NCBI RefSeq assembly: GCF_009908265.2
Contig: NZ_JAAATX020000016.1
Span: forward strand, 1-64,000
Source of the DNA: Paragemmobacter amnigenus
GTDB taxonomy: Bacteria > Pseudomonadota > Alphaproteobacteria > Rhodobacterales > Rhodobacteraceae
Direction of reading: 5' to 3'
DNA: 64,000 nt
Positions 9,565 to 19,742 of the stretch are shown piece by piece. The notes under the pieces were generated by a model. It ran no database searches. It saw only the letters and a program-made list of their open reading frames with translations, and was not told where the DNA came from. Position 1 is the first letter of the stretch; every line of letters begins with the position of its first letter. Position numbers and translations under genes: made by a program.

Positions 9565-10269
9565 ATGCTGACCCGCAAACAGCTCGAACTGCTGGATTTC
9601 ATCAAGACGCGGATGGATGCCGATGGCGTCCCCCCCTCGTTTGACGAGATGAAAGAGGCGCTCGACCTGCGCTCCAAATCCGGCATCCATCGCCTGATCA
9701 CCGCGCTGGAGGAGCGGGGCTTCATCCGCCGCCTCGCCCACCGCGCCCGCGCGCTCGAGATCGTCAAACTGCCAGAGGCGATGGAAAAACCCGGCTTCCG
9801 ACCGCGGGTGATCACCGGCTCCAAACCCGAACCTGCCCCCCGCGCCGAAGCACCGCGCGCCGCCATGCCGGTCGACAGCCTCCATGCCATGGAACTGCCC
9901 GTCATGGGCCGTATCGCCGCCGGCGTGCCGATCGAGGCGATTGCAGAAATCTCGCACCATGTCTCGGTCCCGGGCTCCATGCTCTCTGGCCGCGGGCATC
10001 ACTATGCCCTTGAAGTCAAAGGCGATTCCATGATCGAGGCGGGCATCAACGATGGCGACATCGTCGTGATCCGCGAACAGTCCACGGCCGAGAATGGCGA
10101 TATCGTCGTGGCACTGGTGGAAGAGCAGGAGGCGACCCTGAAACGCTTCCGCCGCCGCGGTGGCATGATCGCGCTCGAGGCGGCGAACCCCGCCTACGAA
10201 ACCCGCGTCTTCCCCGACCATGCGGTGCGGGTGCAGGGGCGGCTGGTCGGGCTGATCCGCACCTACTGA
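9565..10269 (+). CDS. lexA: SOS response repressor LexA
   Basis: Represses DNA-damage genes and cleaves itself when RecA is activated. The 234-residue protein has an N-terminal winged helix ([10 protein letters not shown] onward), the cleavage bond Ala119-Gly120 in GRIAAGVP, catalytic Ser155 (KGDSMIEAG) and Lys193 (EATLKRF). I chose ATG 9565, which has GGAG 6 bases upstream; a TTG at 9547 would add six residues unlike the family start. Its 3' end overlaps the convergent comEC by 7 bases. Confidence 0.97.
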   Translation: MLTRKQLELLDFIKTRMDADGVPPSFDEMKEALDLRSKSGIHRLITALEERGFIRRLAHRARALEIVKLPEAMEKPGFRPRVITGSKPEPAPRAEAPRAAMPVDSLHAMELPVMGRIAAGVPIEAIAEISHHVSVPGSMLSGRGHHYALEVKGDSMIEAGINDGDIVVIREQSTAENGDIVVALVEEQEATLKRFRRRGGMIALEAANPAYETRVFPDHAVRVQGRLVGLIRTY

Positions 10270-12323
10270 TCCCCCGGCCACAGCACATGGCGGGCGGGAA
10301 CGGACCATATCCGCGCCGTGCCATGGGTCGAAAAGACCGTAACCCCTTGGGCTGTCGGGTAAAAGGCCAGCGTGCCCGTCGCGCGCAGGATGTCATCCGT
10401 CAGCCAGAGGCAGGTTTCATCCGCCACACCCCCCTGCGGGGCCACCACCAGATCATGCCCGCCGCATCCCGCAGGCAGGGGATCCCCCTTGCGGACCAGC
10501 AACCCTGACCGGCCCGCAAAGCCGAAGACCAGCCCCGCTCCGGTCTCGACGAAACCCGCGCGGGCAGAGGCTTCTTCCTGCGTCGCCAGATCGCCGTCAT
10601 TTTCCAGCCAGTTGCGCGCCGTGAACCCCTCGCCCCGCGCGCGCGACAGCGCCCGCCCCTCGGGGCCCGCCACGCCGACCAGACCGCCCCCGGCGACCAG
10701 CAGCACAGGCCGCTCGGCCGTGGTCCAGAGCGCCATCGCCGCCATGACCGGCACAAGCCCCAGCCAACGCCCCCGACCGCCCCACAAGACCAGCCAGACC
10801 AGACCAAGCGTCAATACCGGCAGCACTTGCGGCGGCGGTGCCGGTATTGCGGTGACCGCCCCGTCCAGCCCCGCGATCCGGTCCGCGATGAAAAGGATCC
10901 AGCGGCAGCCCTGTTCCATCACCCAGAGTGCGGGCGCAGCCAGCCCGAAAGGTGCCAGCAGCGCGGCCATCGCCCCCGCAGGCATCACCACAAGCCCCAT
11001 CACCGGACCCGTCAGCAGGTTCGCCAGCAGCCCGTAATCGGTGAACCGGTTGAAATGCGCCGCCGCATAGGGCGCCGTGGCAAACCCGCCGATGACCGAG
11101 GCCAGCACCACCGTCACCCCGATCCGCGCCAGCCACGGCACCCCCCGCCGCAGCATGCGGTCATTCACCGCGGCAAAACCCGCGATCAGCGCGACAGTCG
11201 CCGCAAAGCTCATCTGGAACCCCGGCGACAACAGCGCCTCGGGCTGCCACAGCAGCAGGATCATCCCCGCAATCGCAACCGACCGCAGCGTGATCGCCAG
11301 CCGGTCCAGCAGCACCGCCACCAGCATCACCGCGACCATGATGAAGGCCCGCTCCGTGGCGACATTGGCGCCCGACAGCAGCAGATAGAAGCAGGCCACA
11401 GCCAGCGACACCGCAGCTGCGACCTTCTTGCTGTCCACGCGCAGGGCAACGGGCGGGACCAGCGCCAGCCCGTACCGCAACAGGCCAAAGGTGAACCCCA
11501 CCAGAAAGGCCATGTTCATCCCCGAGATCGCCAGAAGATGCGCCAGACTGGAATCGCGCAGGTCCGCCACGGCATCGACCGAAAGCCCGGATCGGTCGCC
11601 GGTCAGCACCCCCGCCGCAAAGGCCCCCGCATCGCCCGCGATGGCCCGCCGTATCGCCGCCGAAAGATGGGCGCGCAACCGGCCCACACGGGCCTCGCCC
11701 TCGGCCGCCTCGTCCCACAGCAGGAGCGGCGTGCGCGCATAGCCCACCGCTCCCAGCGCGTCGAAAAAGGCCATGCGGCGGAAGTCGAAGCCCCCGGGCT
11801 CCACCGCGCCGCCGGGCGCGTCGAGATGGGCCGTGACCATGACCACGTCGCCGGGGACCGGATCATGCACCACCGCCCCCTCCTGCAGCGAGATCCGCAC
11901 CCGCGCGGGACTCTCGGGGGGCGGAACGCCGGTCAGCCAGACCCGATCCAGCGTGATCCGCAACGCCCCCGCCTGTGACCGGTCGACATCGACAACCCGC
12001 CCCGTGACAGGGCCGTAATACCGCTCGGACAGAACCGGCGCAGATACCAGTTCCACCCTCGCGCCGCAGGCAAGGACGCCACACAGCACGGATGCCAGCA
12101 TCAGCACCAATGGCCGCCCCGCACTCGTGAAGGGCAAGGCCACCGCACAGCAGGCCAGCGCCAGCAGAACCAGCCCGTAATGCACGCCTCGGGGGTCGGC
12201 AGGCAGCGCGAACCACAGGCCGGTTCCAATGCCCAGACCGACGGGAAGAAAGGGGAAAAGATGTCCCCGCTGCCGCTCCAGCATGCGGAGTGGCTGTTGC
12301 ACAACAGCCCCGATCCCGGCCAC
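10263..12323 (-). CDS. comEC: ComEC/Rec2-family competence membrane protein
   Basis: Predicted inner-membrane channel for single-stranded DNA uptake in natural transformation. The 686-residue protein has an N-terminal hydrophobic and OB-like region (about 20-200), then the competence domain with [10 protein letters not shown] at residues 263-272 and many membrane helices to about 530, and a soluble C-terminal part resembling a degenerate metallo-beta-lactamase domain. The GTG at 12323 has a weak site; ATG 12284 is an alternative that shortens it by 13. It is divergent from gltX (74 bases) and convergent with lexA. Whether the strain is competent is unknown. Confidence 0.9.
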   Translation of the reverse strand: MAGIGAVVQQPLRMLERQRGHLFPFLPVGLGIGTGLWFALPADPRGVHYGLVLLALACCAVALPFTSAGRPLVLMLASVLCGVLACGARVELVSAPVLSERYYGPVTGRVVDVDRSQAGALRITLDRVWLTGVPPPESPARVRISLQEGAVVHDPVPGDVVMVTAHLDAPGGAVEPGGFDFRRMAFFDALGAVGYARTPLLLWDEAAEGEARVGRLRAHLSAAIRRAIAGDAGAFAAGVLTGDRSGLSVDAVADLRDSSLAHLLAISGMNMAFLVGFTFGLLRYGLALVPPVALRVDSKKVAAAVSLAVACFYLLLSGANVATERAFIMVAVMLVAVLLDRLAITLRSVAIAGMILLLWQPEALLSPGFQMSFAATVALIAGFAAVNDRMLRRGVPWLARIGVTVVLASVIGGFATAPYAAAHFNRFTDYGLLANLLTGPVMGLVVMPAGAMAALLAPFGLAAPALWVMEQGCRWILFIADRIAGLDGAVTAIPAPPPQVLPVLTLGLVWLVLWGGRGRWLGLVPVMAAMALWTTAERPVLLVAGGGLVGVAGPEGRALSRARGEGFTARNWLENDGDLATQEEASARAGFVETGAGLVFGFAGRSGLLVRKGDPLPAGCGGHDLVVAPQGGVADETCLWLTDDILRATGTLAFYPTAQGVTVFSTHGTARIWSVPARHVLWPGDQ

Positions 12324-12397
12324 CTTGTTTCCCGCCCCGCGATTGCCTAGACAGGCGCAACCCTAGCCCCCGACAGGTTTCCGAAAGGTTAAAGGCC

Positions 12398-13819
12398 ATG
12401 TGCGCCGTCAAGACCGCCGACACTCAGGTCGTCACCCGCTTTGCCCCCTCGCCCACCGGCTATCTGCATATCGGGGGCGGGCGCACGGCGCTGTTCAACT
12501 GGCTTTACGCGCGCGGACGGGGCGGCAAATTCCTGCTGCGGATCGAGGATACCGACCGCGAGCGTTCGACGCCCGAGGCGACCGAAGCCATCCTGCAGGG
12601 CCTGCGCTGGCTTGGCCTTGACTGGGATGGCGACGCGGTCAGCCAGTTCGAACGCAAGGACCGCCATGCCGAGGTGGCGCATCTGATGCTGGCACGCGGA
12701 ACGGCCTATAAATGCTTCTCCACGCCCGAAGAGATCGCCGCCTTCCGCGCGGATCAGGAGGCGAAGGGAGTGTCCTACGCCCTGTTCCAGAGCCCGTGGC
12801 GCGATGCCGATCCCGCAACCCATCCCGACGCCCCCTATGCGATCCGCATGAAGGCCCCGCGCACGGGCGAGACGCTGGTCGAGGACGCCGTGCAGGGCAC
12901 GGTGCGGTTCCGCAACGACCAGCTGGACGACATGATCGTCCTGCGTTCGGACGGGACGCCGACCTATATGCTGGCCGTGGTGGTGGATGACCACGACATG
13001 GGCGTGACCCATGTGATCCGGGGCGACGACCATCTGAACAACGCCGCGCGCCAGCAGATGGTCTATGATGCGATGGGCTGGGCGATCCCCGTATGGGCGC
13101 ATATCCCCCTGATCCACGGGCCGGATGGCAAGAAGCTGTCGAAACGCCACGGCGCGACGGCGGTGGGCGACTATCAGGCGCAGGGCTATCCGGCGGCGGG
13201 GATGCGGAACTACCTGACCCGTCTGGGCTGGGCGCATGGCGACGACGAATTCTTCACCAGCGCGCAGGCGATGGAGTGGTTCGACCTGCCCCAGATCGGG
13301 CGCGCCCCCGCGCGGCTGGATTTCAAGAAGCTGGAGAATATCTGCGGGCTTCATATTGCCGCGACGGACGATGCCGCACTGCTGCATGAAATCGAGGGCT
13401 ACCTTGCCGCTTCTGGCCGCCCCGCCCTTGCCGACGCACAGCGCGACCTCCTGTCGCGTGCCATGTACTGTGTGAAGGACCGTGCAAAGACCTTTCCCGA
13501 ACTGCTTGAAAAGGCTCATTTTGCGCTGACATCGCGGCCTGTCGTGGCGGATGAGGCCTCGGGCAAGGCGCTGGATACGGTATCCCGTGGTATACTGAAA
13601 TCGTTGACGCCGCGCCTGCAAACTGCTAGCTGGACAAAGGACGCGCTTGAGCCGATCCTGACCGAAATTGCCGCGGCCCACGGCATCGGTTTCGGCAAAC
13701 TGGCCGCACCGCTGCGCGCCGCCCTTGCGGGCCGGAGCGCCACACCAAGCGTTTACGACATGATGTTAGTCATCGGTCGGGACGAGACGATTGCGCGGCT
13801 CGAGGATGCTGCGGGCTAA
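12398..13819 (+). CDS. gltX: Glutamyl-tRNA synthetase
   Basis: Charges tRNA with glutamate. The 473-residue class I enzyme shows the HIGH-type signature [20 protein letters not shown] (residues 15-34) and the KMSKS-type KKLSKRHGA near residue 245. The start at 12398 gives the usual short N-terminus; upstream in-frame extension to 12290 runs into the divergent comEC promoter region and has no family-like sequence. Alphaproteobacteria often carry two gltX copies, and because gatB is also present one copy may mischarge tRNA-Gln; this copy cannot be assigned. Confidence 0.95.
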   Translation: MCAVKTADTQVVTRFAPSPTGYLHIGGGRTALFNWLYARGRGGKFLLRIEDTDRERSTPEATEAILQGLRWLGLDWDGDAVSQFERKDRHAEVAHLMLARGTAYKCFSTPEEIAAFRADQEAKGVSYALFQSPWRDADPATHPDAPYAIRMKAPRTGETLVEDAVQGTVRFRNDQLDDMIVLRSDGTPTYMLAVVVDDHDMGVTHVIRGDDHLNNAARQQMVYDAMGWAIPVWAHIPLIHGPDGKKLSKRHGATAVGDYQAQGYPAAGMRNYLTRLGWAHGDDEFFTSAQAMEWFDLPQIGRAPARLDFKKLENICGLHIAATDDAALLHEIEGYLAASGRPALADAQRDLLSRAMYCVKDRAKTFPELLEKAHFALTSRPVVADEASGKALDTVSRGILKSLTPRLQTASWTKDALEPILTEIAAAHGIGFGKLAAPLRAALAGRSATPSVYDMMLVIGRDETIARLEDAAG

Positions 13820-13904
13820 CGCCCTCCTCGCTTCGGCCGTATTGCTGCTAGCTGCCGCTGGCCGGACTGCCCGGCCGATCCGGCATAACGAGGGACGTTG
13901 AGAG

Positions 13905-15200
13905 ATGGCCGAAAGCAAGAAATCCGCGACGCTGACACTGGACGGCAAGACCTATGATCTGCCGGTGCATTCGCCCACCCTCGGCCCGGATGTGCTGGAT
14001 ATCCGCAAGCTGTACGGGGAAGCCGACGTCTTCACTTTCGACCCCGGCTTCACCTCGACCGCCGCCTGCGAAAGCGCGATCACTTATATCGACGGCGACA
14101 AGGGCGAGCTGCTGCATCGCGGCTATCCGATCGAACAACTCGCGGCGCATTCCTCCTATGTCGAAGTCTGCTACCTGCTGCTTTACGGAGAGCTGCCGAC
14201 GGCGTCGCAACTGGCCGATTTCAAGAGCCGCATCACGCGCCACACGATGGTGCATGAACAGATGCACAACTTCTTCCGCGGCTTCCGCCGGGACAGCCAC
14301 CCGATGGCCACGATGGTGGGCGTCGTGGGCGCGATGTCGGCCTTCTATCACGACTCGCTGGACATCAACGATCCGTGGCAGCGCGAGGTCGCGGCGATCC
14401 GGATGGTGGCCAAGCTGCCGACCATCGCCGCCATGGCCTACAAGTATTCGGTGGGCCAGCCCTTCGTGTACCCCAAGAACGCGCTGTCCTATGCGGGCAA
14501 CTTCCTGCACATGTGCTTTGCCGTCCCGGCCGAGGATTACGTGGTCAACCCGATCCTCGAAAAGGCGATGGATCGCATCATGATGCTCCACGCCGACCAT
14601 GAACAGAACGCCTCGACCTCGACGGTGCGTCTGGCGGGGTCGTCGGGCGCGAACCCCTTTGCCTGCATCGCGGCGGGGATCGCCTGCCTCTGGGGTCCGG
14701 CGCATGGCGGGGCGAACCAGGCCTGTCTGGAAATGCTGAAGGAAATCGGGACCGTCGACCGGATTCCGGAATTCGTGGCCAAGGCCAAGGACAAGAATTC
14801 GGGCTTCCGCCTGATGGGCTTCGGCCACCGCGTCTACAAGAACTTCGACCCGCGCGCGACCGTGATGAAGGAAAGCGCGGACGAGGTGCTGGGCCTGCTG
14901 GGCGTCGACAACAACCCGCTGTTGCAGGTCGCCAAGGAACTGGAACGCATCGCGCTGTCGGATGACTACTTCGTCTCGAAGAAGCTTTATCCGAACGTCG
15001 ACTTCTATTCGGGCATCATCCTCGAGGCGATGGGTTTCCCCACCTCGATGTTCACGCCGATCTTCGCCATCTCGCGGACCGTGGGCTGGATCAGCCAGTG
15101 GAAAGAGATGATCGGCGAAAAGAACCAGAAGATCGGCCGTCCGCGCCAGCTCTATATCGGCTCGCCCAAGCGGGATTACGTGGATATCCGCCACCGCTGA
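13905..15200 (+). CDS. gltA: Citrate synthase, type II
   Basis: Condenses oxaloacetate with acetyl-CoA at the entry of the citric acid cycle. The 431-residue length and N-terminal beta domain are those of the hexameric, NADH-sensitive bacterial form. Active-site signatures are visible: [49 protein letters not shown] and VDFYSGIIL. It is followed by a strong intrinsic terminator and has its own 85-base upstream gap after gltX. Confidence 0.98.
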   Translation: MAESKKSATLTLDGKTYDLPVHSPTLGPDVLDIRKLYGEADVFTFDPGFTSTAACESAITYIDGDKGELLHRGYPIEQLAAHSSYVEVCYLLLYGELPTASQLADFKSRITRHTMVHEQMHNFFRGFRRDSHPMATMVGVVGAMSAFYHDSLDINDPWQREVAAIRMVAKLPTIAAMAYKYSVGQPFVYPKNALSYAGNFLHMCFAVPAEDYVVNPILEKAMDRIMMLHADHEQNASTSTVRLAGSSGANPFACIAAGIACLWGPAHGGANQACLEMLKEIGTVDRIPEFVAKAKDKNSGFRLMGFGHRVYKNFDPRATVMKESADEVLGLLGVDNNPLLQVAKELERIALSDDYFVSKKLYPNVDFYSGIILEAMGFPTSMFTPIFAISRTVGWISQWKEMIGEKNQKIGRPRQLYIGSPKRDYVDIRHR

Positions 15201-15220
15201 GCGGGTCCGCCGGAAATGGA

Positions 15221-15253
15221 ACGGCCGTCGGGAAACCGGCGGCCGTTTTTCTT
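15221..15253 (+). terminator. Intrinsic terminator of gltA
   Basis: An 11 bp stem (15221-15231 with 15236-15246, one G-U pair) closes a GAAA tetraloop at 15232-15235 and runs into TTTTTCTTT. It ends gltA about 20 bases past its stop codon. Confidence 0.92.
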
Positions 15254-15282
15254 TGTGCATCCGTGGCTTGGTGCGGACGGGT

Positions 15283-17556
15283 CTAACGCCCCGCCTCCTG
15301 CAACCACGCCCACACCCGCTGCGGCGTGAAGGGCATGTCGACGCGCGTCACCCCCTGCCCCGCCAGCGCGTCGCGCACGGCGTTGGAGATGGCCCCCAGC
15401 GCGCCGACCGTTCCCGCCTCGCCGCAGCCCTTCATGCCAAAGGGGTTGAGGATGGAGGGCACGGGTTCCGATGTGAAGGAGAAGAAGGGCAGCTCATCCG
15501 CCCGCGGCATGGCGTAATCCATGAAGCTGGCGGTCAGAAGCTGGCCGGTTCCGTCATGGACCGCATTCTCGCAGACCGCCTGACCATAGCCCTGCGCGAT
15601 GCCGCCGTGGACCTGCCCGATGGCCAGCGCGGGTTCGATCAGCGTGCCGAAATCGTCGACGACTGTATAGCGGTCCAGCCGCAGCGCGCCTGTTTCGGGG
15701 TCGATCTCGACCTCGGCCAGATGGGCGCCGTTGGGGAAGGAGCGGCCTTCCAGCGTGATGGTGGCGGAGCGGTCGCACAGGTCGTCGCGGCCCTTCTCGC
15801 GGGCCAGTTCCGCCGCCTCGGCCAAGGTCAGGCGCAGGTTCGATCCGGGGGCGCCGAAGGTGCGACCGTCGAAGGCGACACCGTCCAGCCCGAGATCGGC
15901 CTGCAGGAAATCGACGAAACCCGCCACGACCTGCGCCACCGTCTCGCGCAGCGCGGTGCCCTGCACGGTGACCGAGCGCGACCCGCCTGTCCCGCCGCCC
16001 TTGGCGATCAGGTCGCTGTCGCCCTGCACGACGCGGATCAGCGCCTCGTCCAGCCCTGTCATTCCGGCGGCCATGCGGGCATAGACGGTTTCGTGCCCCT
16101 GCCCGTTCGACTGGGTGCCCACATAAAGCGTCGCCCCGCCATCGGCATCCAGCGTCAGGCGCGCGGTTTCATCGGCATCGCCAAGGATCGATTCGATATA
16201 GGCGGCAAGGCCCAGACCCCGCAGCAAACCCTTGGCCTCGCTTGCCTTTTTGCGTGCAGCAAAGCCTGCGACATCCGCCTCGGCTTCGGCCCGCGACAGC
16301 ACGCGGTCGAAGTCGCCCACGTCGATGAAGGACCCCGTCACACTGCGATAGGGGAAGGTGCGGATGAAGTTCCGCCGCCGCAGGTCGAAGGGGCTGACGC
16401 CGAGAACGCGCGCGGCTTCGTCCATCACGCGTTCGATGGTCAGGATCGCCTCGGGCCGGCCCGCGCCGCGATAGGCGTCGACGGGGGCGGTGTTGGTAAA
16501 GACCCCCTTGGCGTTCAGCCAGGCATGGGGGATGTCGTAAAGTCCGGTCAGGACCTTGGCAAAGAGTTCGGACTGGATGCCCTGCCCGAATTGCGAGTTA
16601 TAGGCGCCAAGGTTCGACAGGACCGTGACGCGATAGCCGGTGATGCGGTGGTCCGCGTCGAACCCTATCTCGGCCCGCGCGATCAGGTCACGACCGGCAT
16701 TGTCGGTCAGCATCCCCTCGCCCCGTTCGGACATCCAGCGCACGGGGCGGCCCAGCAGGCGCGCGGCCTGTGCGATGACGGGGTATTCGGGGTAAGTCAT
16801 TGCTTTTATGCCGAAACCGCCGCCGACATCGGGGTTCGTCACGCGGACCGCCTCGGGGTTCAGGGCCAGCATCCGTGCCAGTTCGCGCTTTTGCACCCAG
16901 ACGCCCTGCCCGTTCACGCAGAGATGCAGGCGCAACCCGTCCCAGTCGGCCCATGCGCCGCGCGGCTCCATCGGGTTCACGATGATACGGTTGTGGAGCA
17001 CCTCGAGCCGGATGACACGGGCGGCGGCGGCGAGGGCGGCTTCGGTTTCGGCCTCGTGCCCGATGCCGTAGTCGAAGGCGAGGTTGGCGGGGGCCTCCGC
17101 GTGGATCTGCGCCGCGCCGGGTTCGAGGGAGAGGGCGACGGGCCGTTCGTCCATGTCGAGTTCGACAAGCTCGGCCGCATCGCGGGCCTGATCCAGCGTT
17201 TCGGCCACGATCATCGCAATGGCCTCGCCCACAAACCGGACGCGACCTTCGGCAAGGACGGGGCGACGGGGGGCGGCGCCCTTGGTGCCATCGCGGTTGG
17301 TCATGCGGGAAAAGCGCATCCCTGCCTCGACCCCCTGTTCGCGCAGGTCGTCGGCGGTCAGGACCAGATGCACGCCCGGCGCGTTGCGGGCGGCCGAGAC
17401 GTCGAGGCGGGTGATGTCGGCATGGGCGCGGTCGGACCGCAGGAACCATGCACGCAGCGCATTTTGTGGCGCAATATCATCGACATAGCGGCCCTGTCCG
17501 GTCAGGAAGCGGATATCCTCGCGGCGGTTGGCGGGCTGGGCCTGACCGAATTTCAT
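15283..17556 (-). CDS. Molybdopterin-binding large subunit, xanthine dehydrogenase/CoxL family
   Basis: A 757-residue aldehyde oxidase/xanthine dehydrogenase-type catalytic subunit, expected to hydroxylate a substrate at a molybdenum cytosine dinucleotide cofactor. Visible are the N-terminal hammerhead domain, PDVGGGFGIKAM, the GGTGGSRSVTVQG cofactor loop and KGCGEAGTVG with the catalytic Glu713. The active-site loop reads AYRGAGRPEA rather than the AYxCSFR of true carbon monoxide dehydrogenase, so CO oxidation is unlikely. The usual partners, a [2Fe-2S] small and an FAD medium subunit, are absent on both sides. It is convergent with gltA and its substrate is unknown. Confidence 0.9.
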   Translation of the reverse strand: MKFGQAQPANRREDIRFLTGQGRYVDDIAPQNALRAWFLRSDRAHADITRLDVSAARNAPGVHLVLTADDLREQGVEAGMRFSRMTNRDGTKGAAPRRPVLAEGRVRFVGEAIAMIVAETLDQARDAAELVELDMDERPVALSLEPGAAQIHAEAPANLAFDYGIGHEAETEAALAAAARVIRLEVLHNRIIVNPMEPRGAWADWDGLRLHLCVNGQGVWVQKRELARMLALNPEAVRVTNPDVGGGFGIKAMTYPEYPVIAQAARLLGRPVRWMSERGEGMLTDNAGRDLIARAEIGFDADHRITGYRVTVLSNLGAYNSQFGQGIQSELFAKVLTGLYDIPHAWLNAKGVFTNTAPVDAYRGAGRPEAILTIERVMDEAARVLGVSPFDLRRRNFIRTFPYRSVTGSFIDVGDFDRVLSRAEAEADVAGFAARKKASEAKGLLRGLGLAAYIESILGDADETARLTLDADGGATLYVGTQSNGQGHETVYARMAAGMTGLDEALIRVVQGDSDLIAKGGGTGGSRSVTVQGTALRETVAQVVAGFVDFLQADLGLDGVAFDGRTFGAPGSNLRLTLAEAAELAREKGRDDLCDRSATITLEGRSFPNGAHLAEVEIDPETGALRLDRYTVVDDFGTLIEPALAIGQVHGGIAQGYGQAVCENAVHDGTGQLLTASFMDYAMPRADELPFFSFTSEPVPSILNPFGMKGCGEAGTVGALGAISNAVRDALAGQGVTRVDMPFTPQRVWAWLQEAGR

Positions 17557-17667
17557 GACGGGCTGTTCCTTTGTTCGACAGCCGCAAAACCTACGCCCCC
17601 GGCGGGGAATGTCCAGCCGGGGGCGCGGTATTCGTGGCGGTTAACCGTTCGTTAACCGGAAAGGCGG

Positions 17668-18813
17668 TCAGACCTTGAGCGACAGGACCGTCGCCATGGC
17701 CACATCGCCAAAGCCGTTGAAGCGGCTGTTGGTGACGGTGGAATAGGCGCCCATCCCCTGCACGATGACATAGTCGCCTTCCGCGATGTCGGAGGGCAGC
17801 ATCACCTCGCCCGGCAGGCGGTCGACCGAGTCGCAGGTGGGGCCAAAGACGATGCGGCCCTGCGCCTCTCCCTTGCGGCGGTTGCCTTCGGGCGAGAGCA
17901 CCTCGATCCGGTCGATGACGCCGATCAGCGGCAGCTCGGTCAGCGTGCCGTAGACGCCATCATTCAGGAAGACATGGGTATCGTCGCGCAGCGCCTTGAC
18001 GCGGGCGGCCAGCGTGAAGGCATCCCCGCAAAGCGCACGGCCCGGTTCGCAGACCAGAAGCGGGCGGTTGTCGCCGAAGGCTTCGGTCGCCACGCGGTCG
18101 ATCAGGGCGAAAGTCGCCTCGAGCTGCGGGATCACGCCGGTCAGGCGGTGCGAGGGGAAGCCGCCGCCCACGTTCAGACGCGCGATGGTGACGCCAGCGT
18201 TCCGCGCGATCTCGGCGGCGGTGCGGATATAGGTTTCCCATGCGGCGGGGTCGGTGCATTGCGTTCCGGGGTGGAATGTGAGCGAGGGGATGAACCCCGC
18301 CGCCGCGACAGTCGCCAGAAGTTCGGTCGCAAGTTCCGCTGTGGCACCGAATTTCGCGCCGAAATTGTAGGCCGCCCCTGCAACGGGCAGCTTGAAGCGC
18401 ACCGAAATCTCGGTGTCCTGCGCGGGGACGAGTTCGATCAGCTTGGCCAGTTCCGATTTCGAATCGACCGAATAGGATTTCACGCCCTTTTCGACGGCAT
18501 GCTGGATTTCGGCCCGGGCGCGGACGGGGTTGTTGTAATGGATCGCCGCATCGGGGGCGAGGCGGCGGATCAGGTCGATCTCGAAGGCCGAGGCGCAGTC
18601 ATAGCCGCGCACACCGGCGGCGGCGAGGTTTTCGATGACCTCTTCGCCCGGGTTCGACTTCACGGCATAGGTGACCATGCCGGGGAAGCCGTCGATGAAG
18701 CGGCGCGCGGCGGCCTGAAGTGCCGAGGGCGAGAAGAACAGCACCGGATTTTCCGGCTGCTGGTTGCGGAGGAATTCGGTCGGATTGGTCCAGATCGTTT
18801 TGGACAGTCCCAT
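17668..18813 (-). CDS. Ornithine/lysine decarboxylase, group IV (alanine racemase fold)
   Basis: PLP enzyme expected to make putrescine from ornithine or cadaverine from lysine. The 381-residue protein has the PLP lysine Lys52 in TYAVKSNP, the glycine-rich phosphate site NVGGGFPS, and the catalytic cysteine Cys327 in GPTCDSVDRL of eukaryote-type decarboxylases. Start ATG 18813 is fixed by AAAGGA 8 bases upstream; the reading frame continues open further upstream without family resemblance. It is divergent from an Lrp-type gene and has a structured leader (18875-18909). Length fits the short bacterial ornithine/lysine class; substrate choice cannot be settled by eye. Confidence 0.9.
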   Translation of the reverse strand: MGLSKTIWTNPTEFLRNQQPENPVLFFSPSALQAAARRFIDGFPGMVTYAVKSNPGEEVIENLAAAGVRGYDCASAFEIDLIRRLAPDAAIHYNNPVRARAEIQHAVEKGVKSYSVDSKSELAKLIELVPAQDTEISVRFKLPVAGAAYNFGAKFGATAELATELLATVAAAGFIPSLTFHPGTQCTDPAAWETYIRTAAEIARNAGVTIARLNVGGGFPSHRLTGVIPQLEATFALIDRVATEAFGDNRPLLVCEPGRALCGDAFTLAARVKALRDDTHVFLNDGVYGTLTELPLIGVIDRIEVLSPEGNRRKGEAQGRIVFGPTCDSVDRLPGEVMLPSDIAEGDYVIVQGMGAYSTVTNSRFNGFGDVAMATVLSLKV

Positions 18814-18874
18814 CGGCGTGATCCTTTCTGCCAACAAGACGCAAGCCCTCCCCGTTTGCATGTTACGGACAGCG

Positions 18875-18909
18875 GCACCTGCGAGGTTTTTTCCAACCAG
18901 GCCAGGTGC
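18875..18909 (-). promoter_or_regulatory. Structured leader of the decarboxylase gene (candidate speF-type RNA)
   Basis: In the transcript of the decarboxylase gene the arms GCACCTG and CAGGTGC form a 7 bp outer stem, with an inner GGTT/AACC pair around an A-rich loop. The hairpin lies 62 bases before the start codon in a 215-base intergenic region. A conserved RNA motif named speF is known before alphaproteobacterial ornithine decarboxylase genes; identity with it is a guess from position and structure. Confidence 0.4.
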
Positions 18910-18996
18910 GTATGAGCCGCCCTTTTCCTGCAATCGAGGATGCCGCATATGGGGTACAACTTCACCGGACAAAACTGTATAAATGCCGCGAAACGT

Positions 18997-19009
18997 CGTC
19001 ATAATGACG
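18997..19009. promoter_or_regulatory. Palindrome between decarboxylase and Lrp genes
   Basis: CGTCAT-A-ATGACG, two 6-base arms around one base, 20 bases before the Lrp start. Position suggests an operator for Lrp autoregulation or for the divergent decarboxylase. It could also contain a -10-like element (CATAAT). Confidence 0.35.
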
Positions 19010-19028
19010 AAATGATCGGGCAGAATGC

Positions 19029-19460
19029 ATGGACGAACTGGATCGCAACATATTGGGACTTCTGGGGGCGGATGCCCGTATGTCGGTGGCGACGCTGGCG
19101 CGACGACTAAAGGTTGCGCGCAGCACCATCCAGGCGCGGCTGGAGCGGCTGGAGACGACCGGAGTCATAGCCGGATATACGTTGAAACTGGGTGAAGGGG
19201 CCCGTCAGGGGCGGCTGCGGGCATCGGTCCTGCTGACGATCGAGCCGCGGGCGCAGGCGGGAATCCTTCAACGTCTGAAGGCGATTTCCGAGGTGGAGCG
19301 GGTGTTTACCACCAGCGGGCGGTTCGATCTGCTGATGCAGATCGCCTGTCCCAATACGCAGGTGCTGGATCAGGTGCTGGACCAGATCGGCACGATCACG
19401 GGGGTGAAGTCGTCCGAAAGCCTGATCCACCTGTCGACACGGATCGACCGCGCCGTGTGA
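19029..19460 (+). CDS. Lrp/AsnC-family transcriptional regulator
   Basis: A 143-residue DNA-binding regulator with an N-terminal winged helix (MDELDRNILGLLGADAR, recognition helix near VARSTIQARLERLE) and a C-terminal RAM domain that binds small effectors, often amino acids. It diverges from the ornithine/lysine decarboxylase, making that gene the likely target. The ribosome binding site is poor. The following 282 bases up to valS hold no gene that I can support. Confidence 0.93.
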   Translation: MDELDRNILGLLGADARMSVATLARRLKVARSTIQARLERLETTGVIAGYTLKLGEGARQGRLRASVLLTIEPRAQAGILQRLKAISEVERVFTTSGRFDLLMQIACPNTQVLDQVLDQIGTITGVKSSESLIHLSTRIDRAV

Positions 19461-19742
19461 GAATCGGCCTTGGCCGCAGCTTGTGCCGTCGGCTGTGCAG
19501 ACAGGTGTACATACGCAGCGGGCGGCGGGTTAAGGGTCCGGCCGAGAAGGCAGCATGCGCTGCACCCGCCCCCCCCGCCTGACCCCGATCGCGGGCGGCG
19601 GCGGGACGGGCCGCCGCAGGTTTCAGCCGACGGTTCGACCGAAGGGCCAGCCGGACCCAGCCGGATGCGGAGGTGGCATCTGGCGCTTTCCCTTGGCCCT
19701 TGGCCGCGCTAGAACCCGCGGCGACGATAGGGGATGCACGCG

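Noticed and set aside
15283-17556. Carbon monoxide dehydrogenase (CoxL)
   Set aside because: The active-site loop is AYRGAGRPEA, not AYxCSFR, and coxM/coxS are absent.
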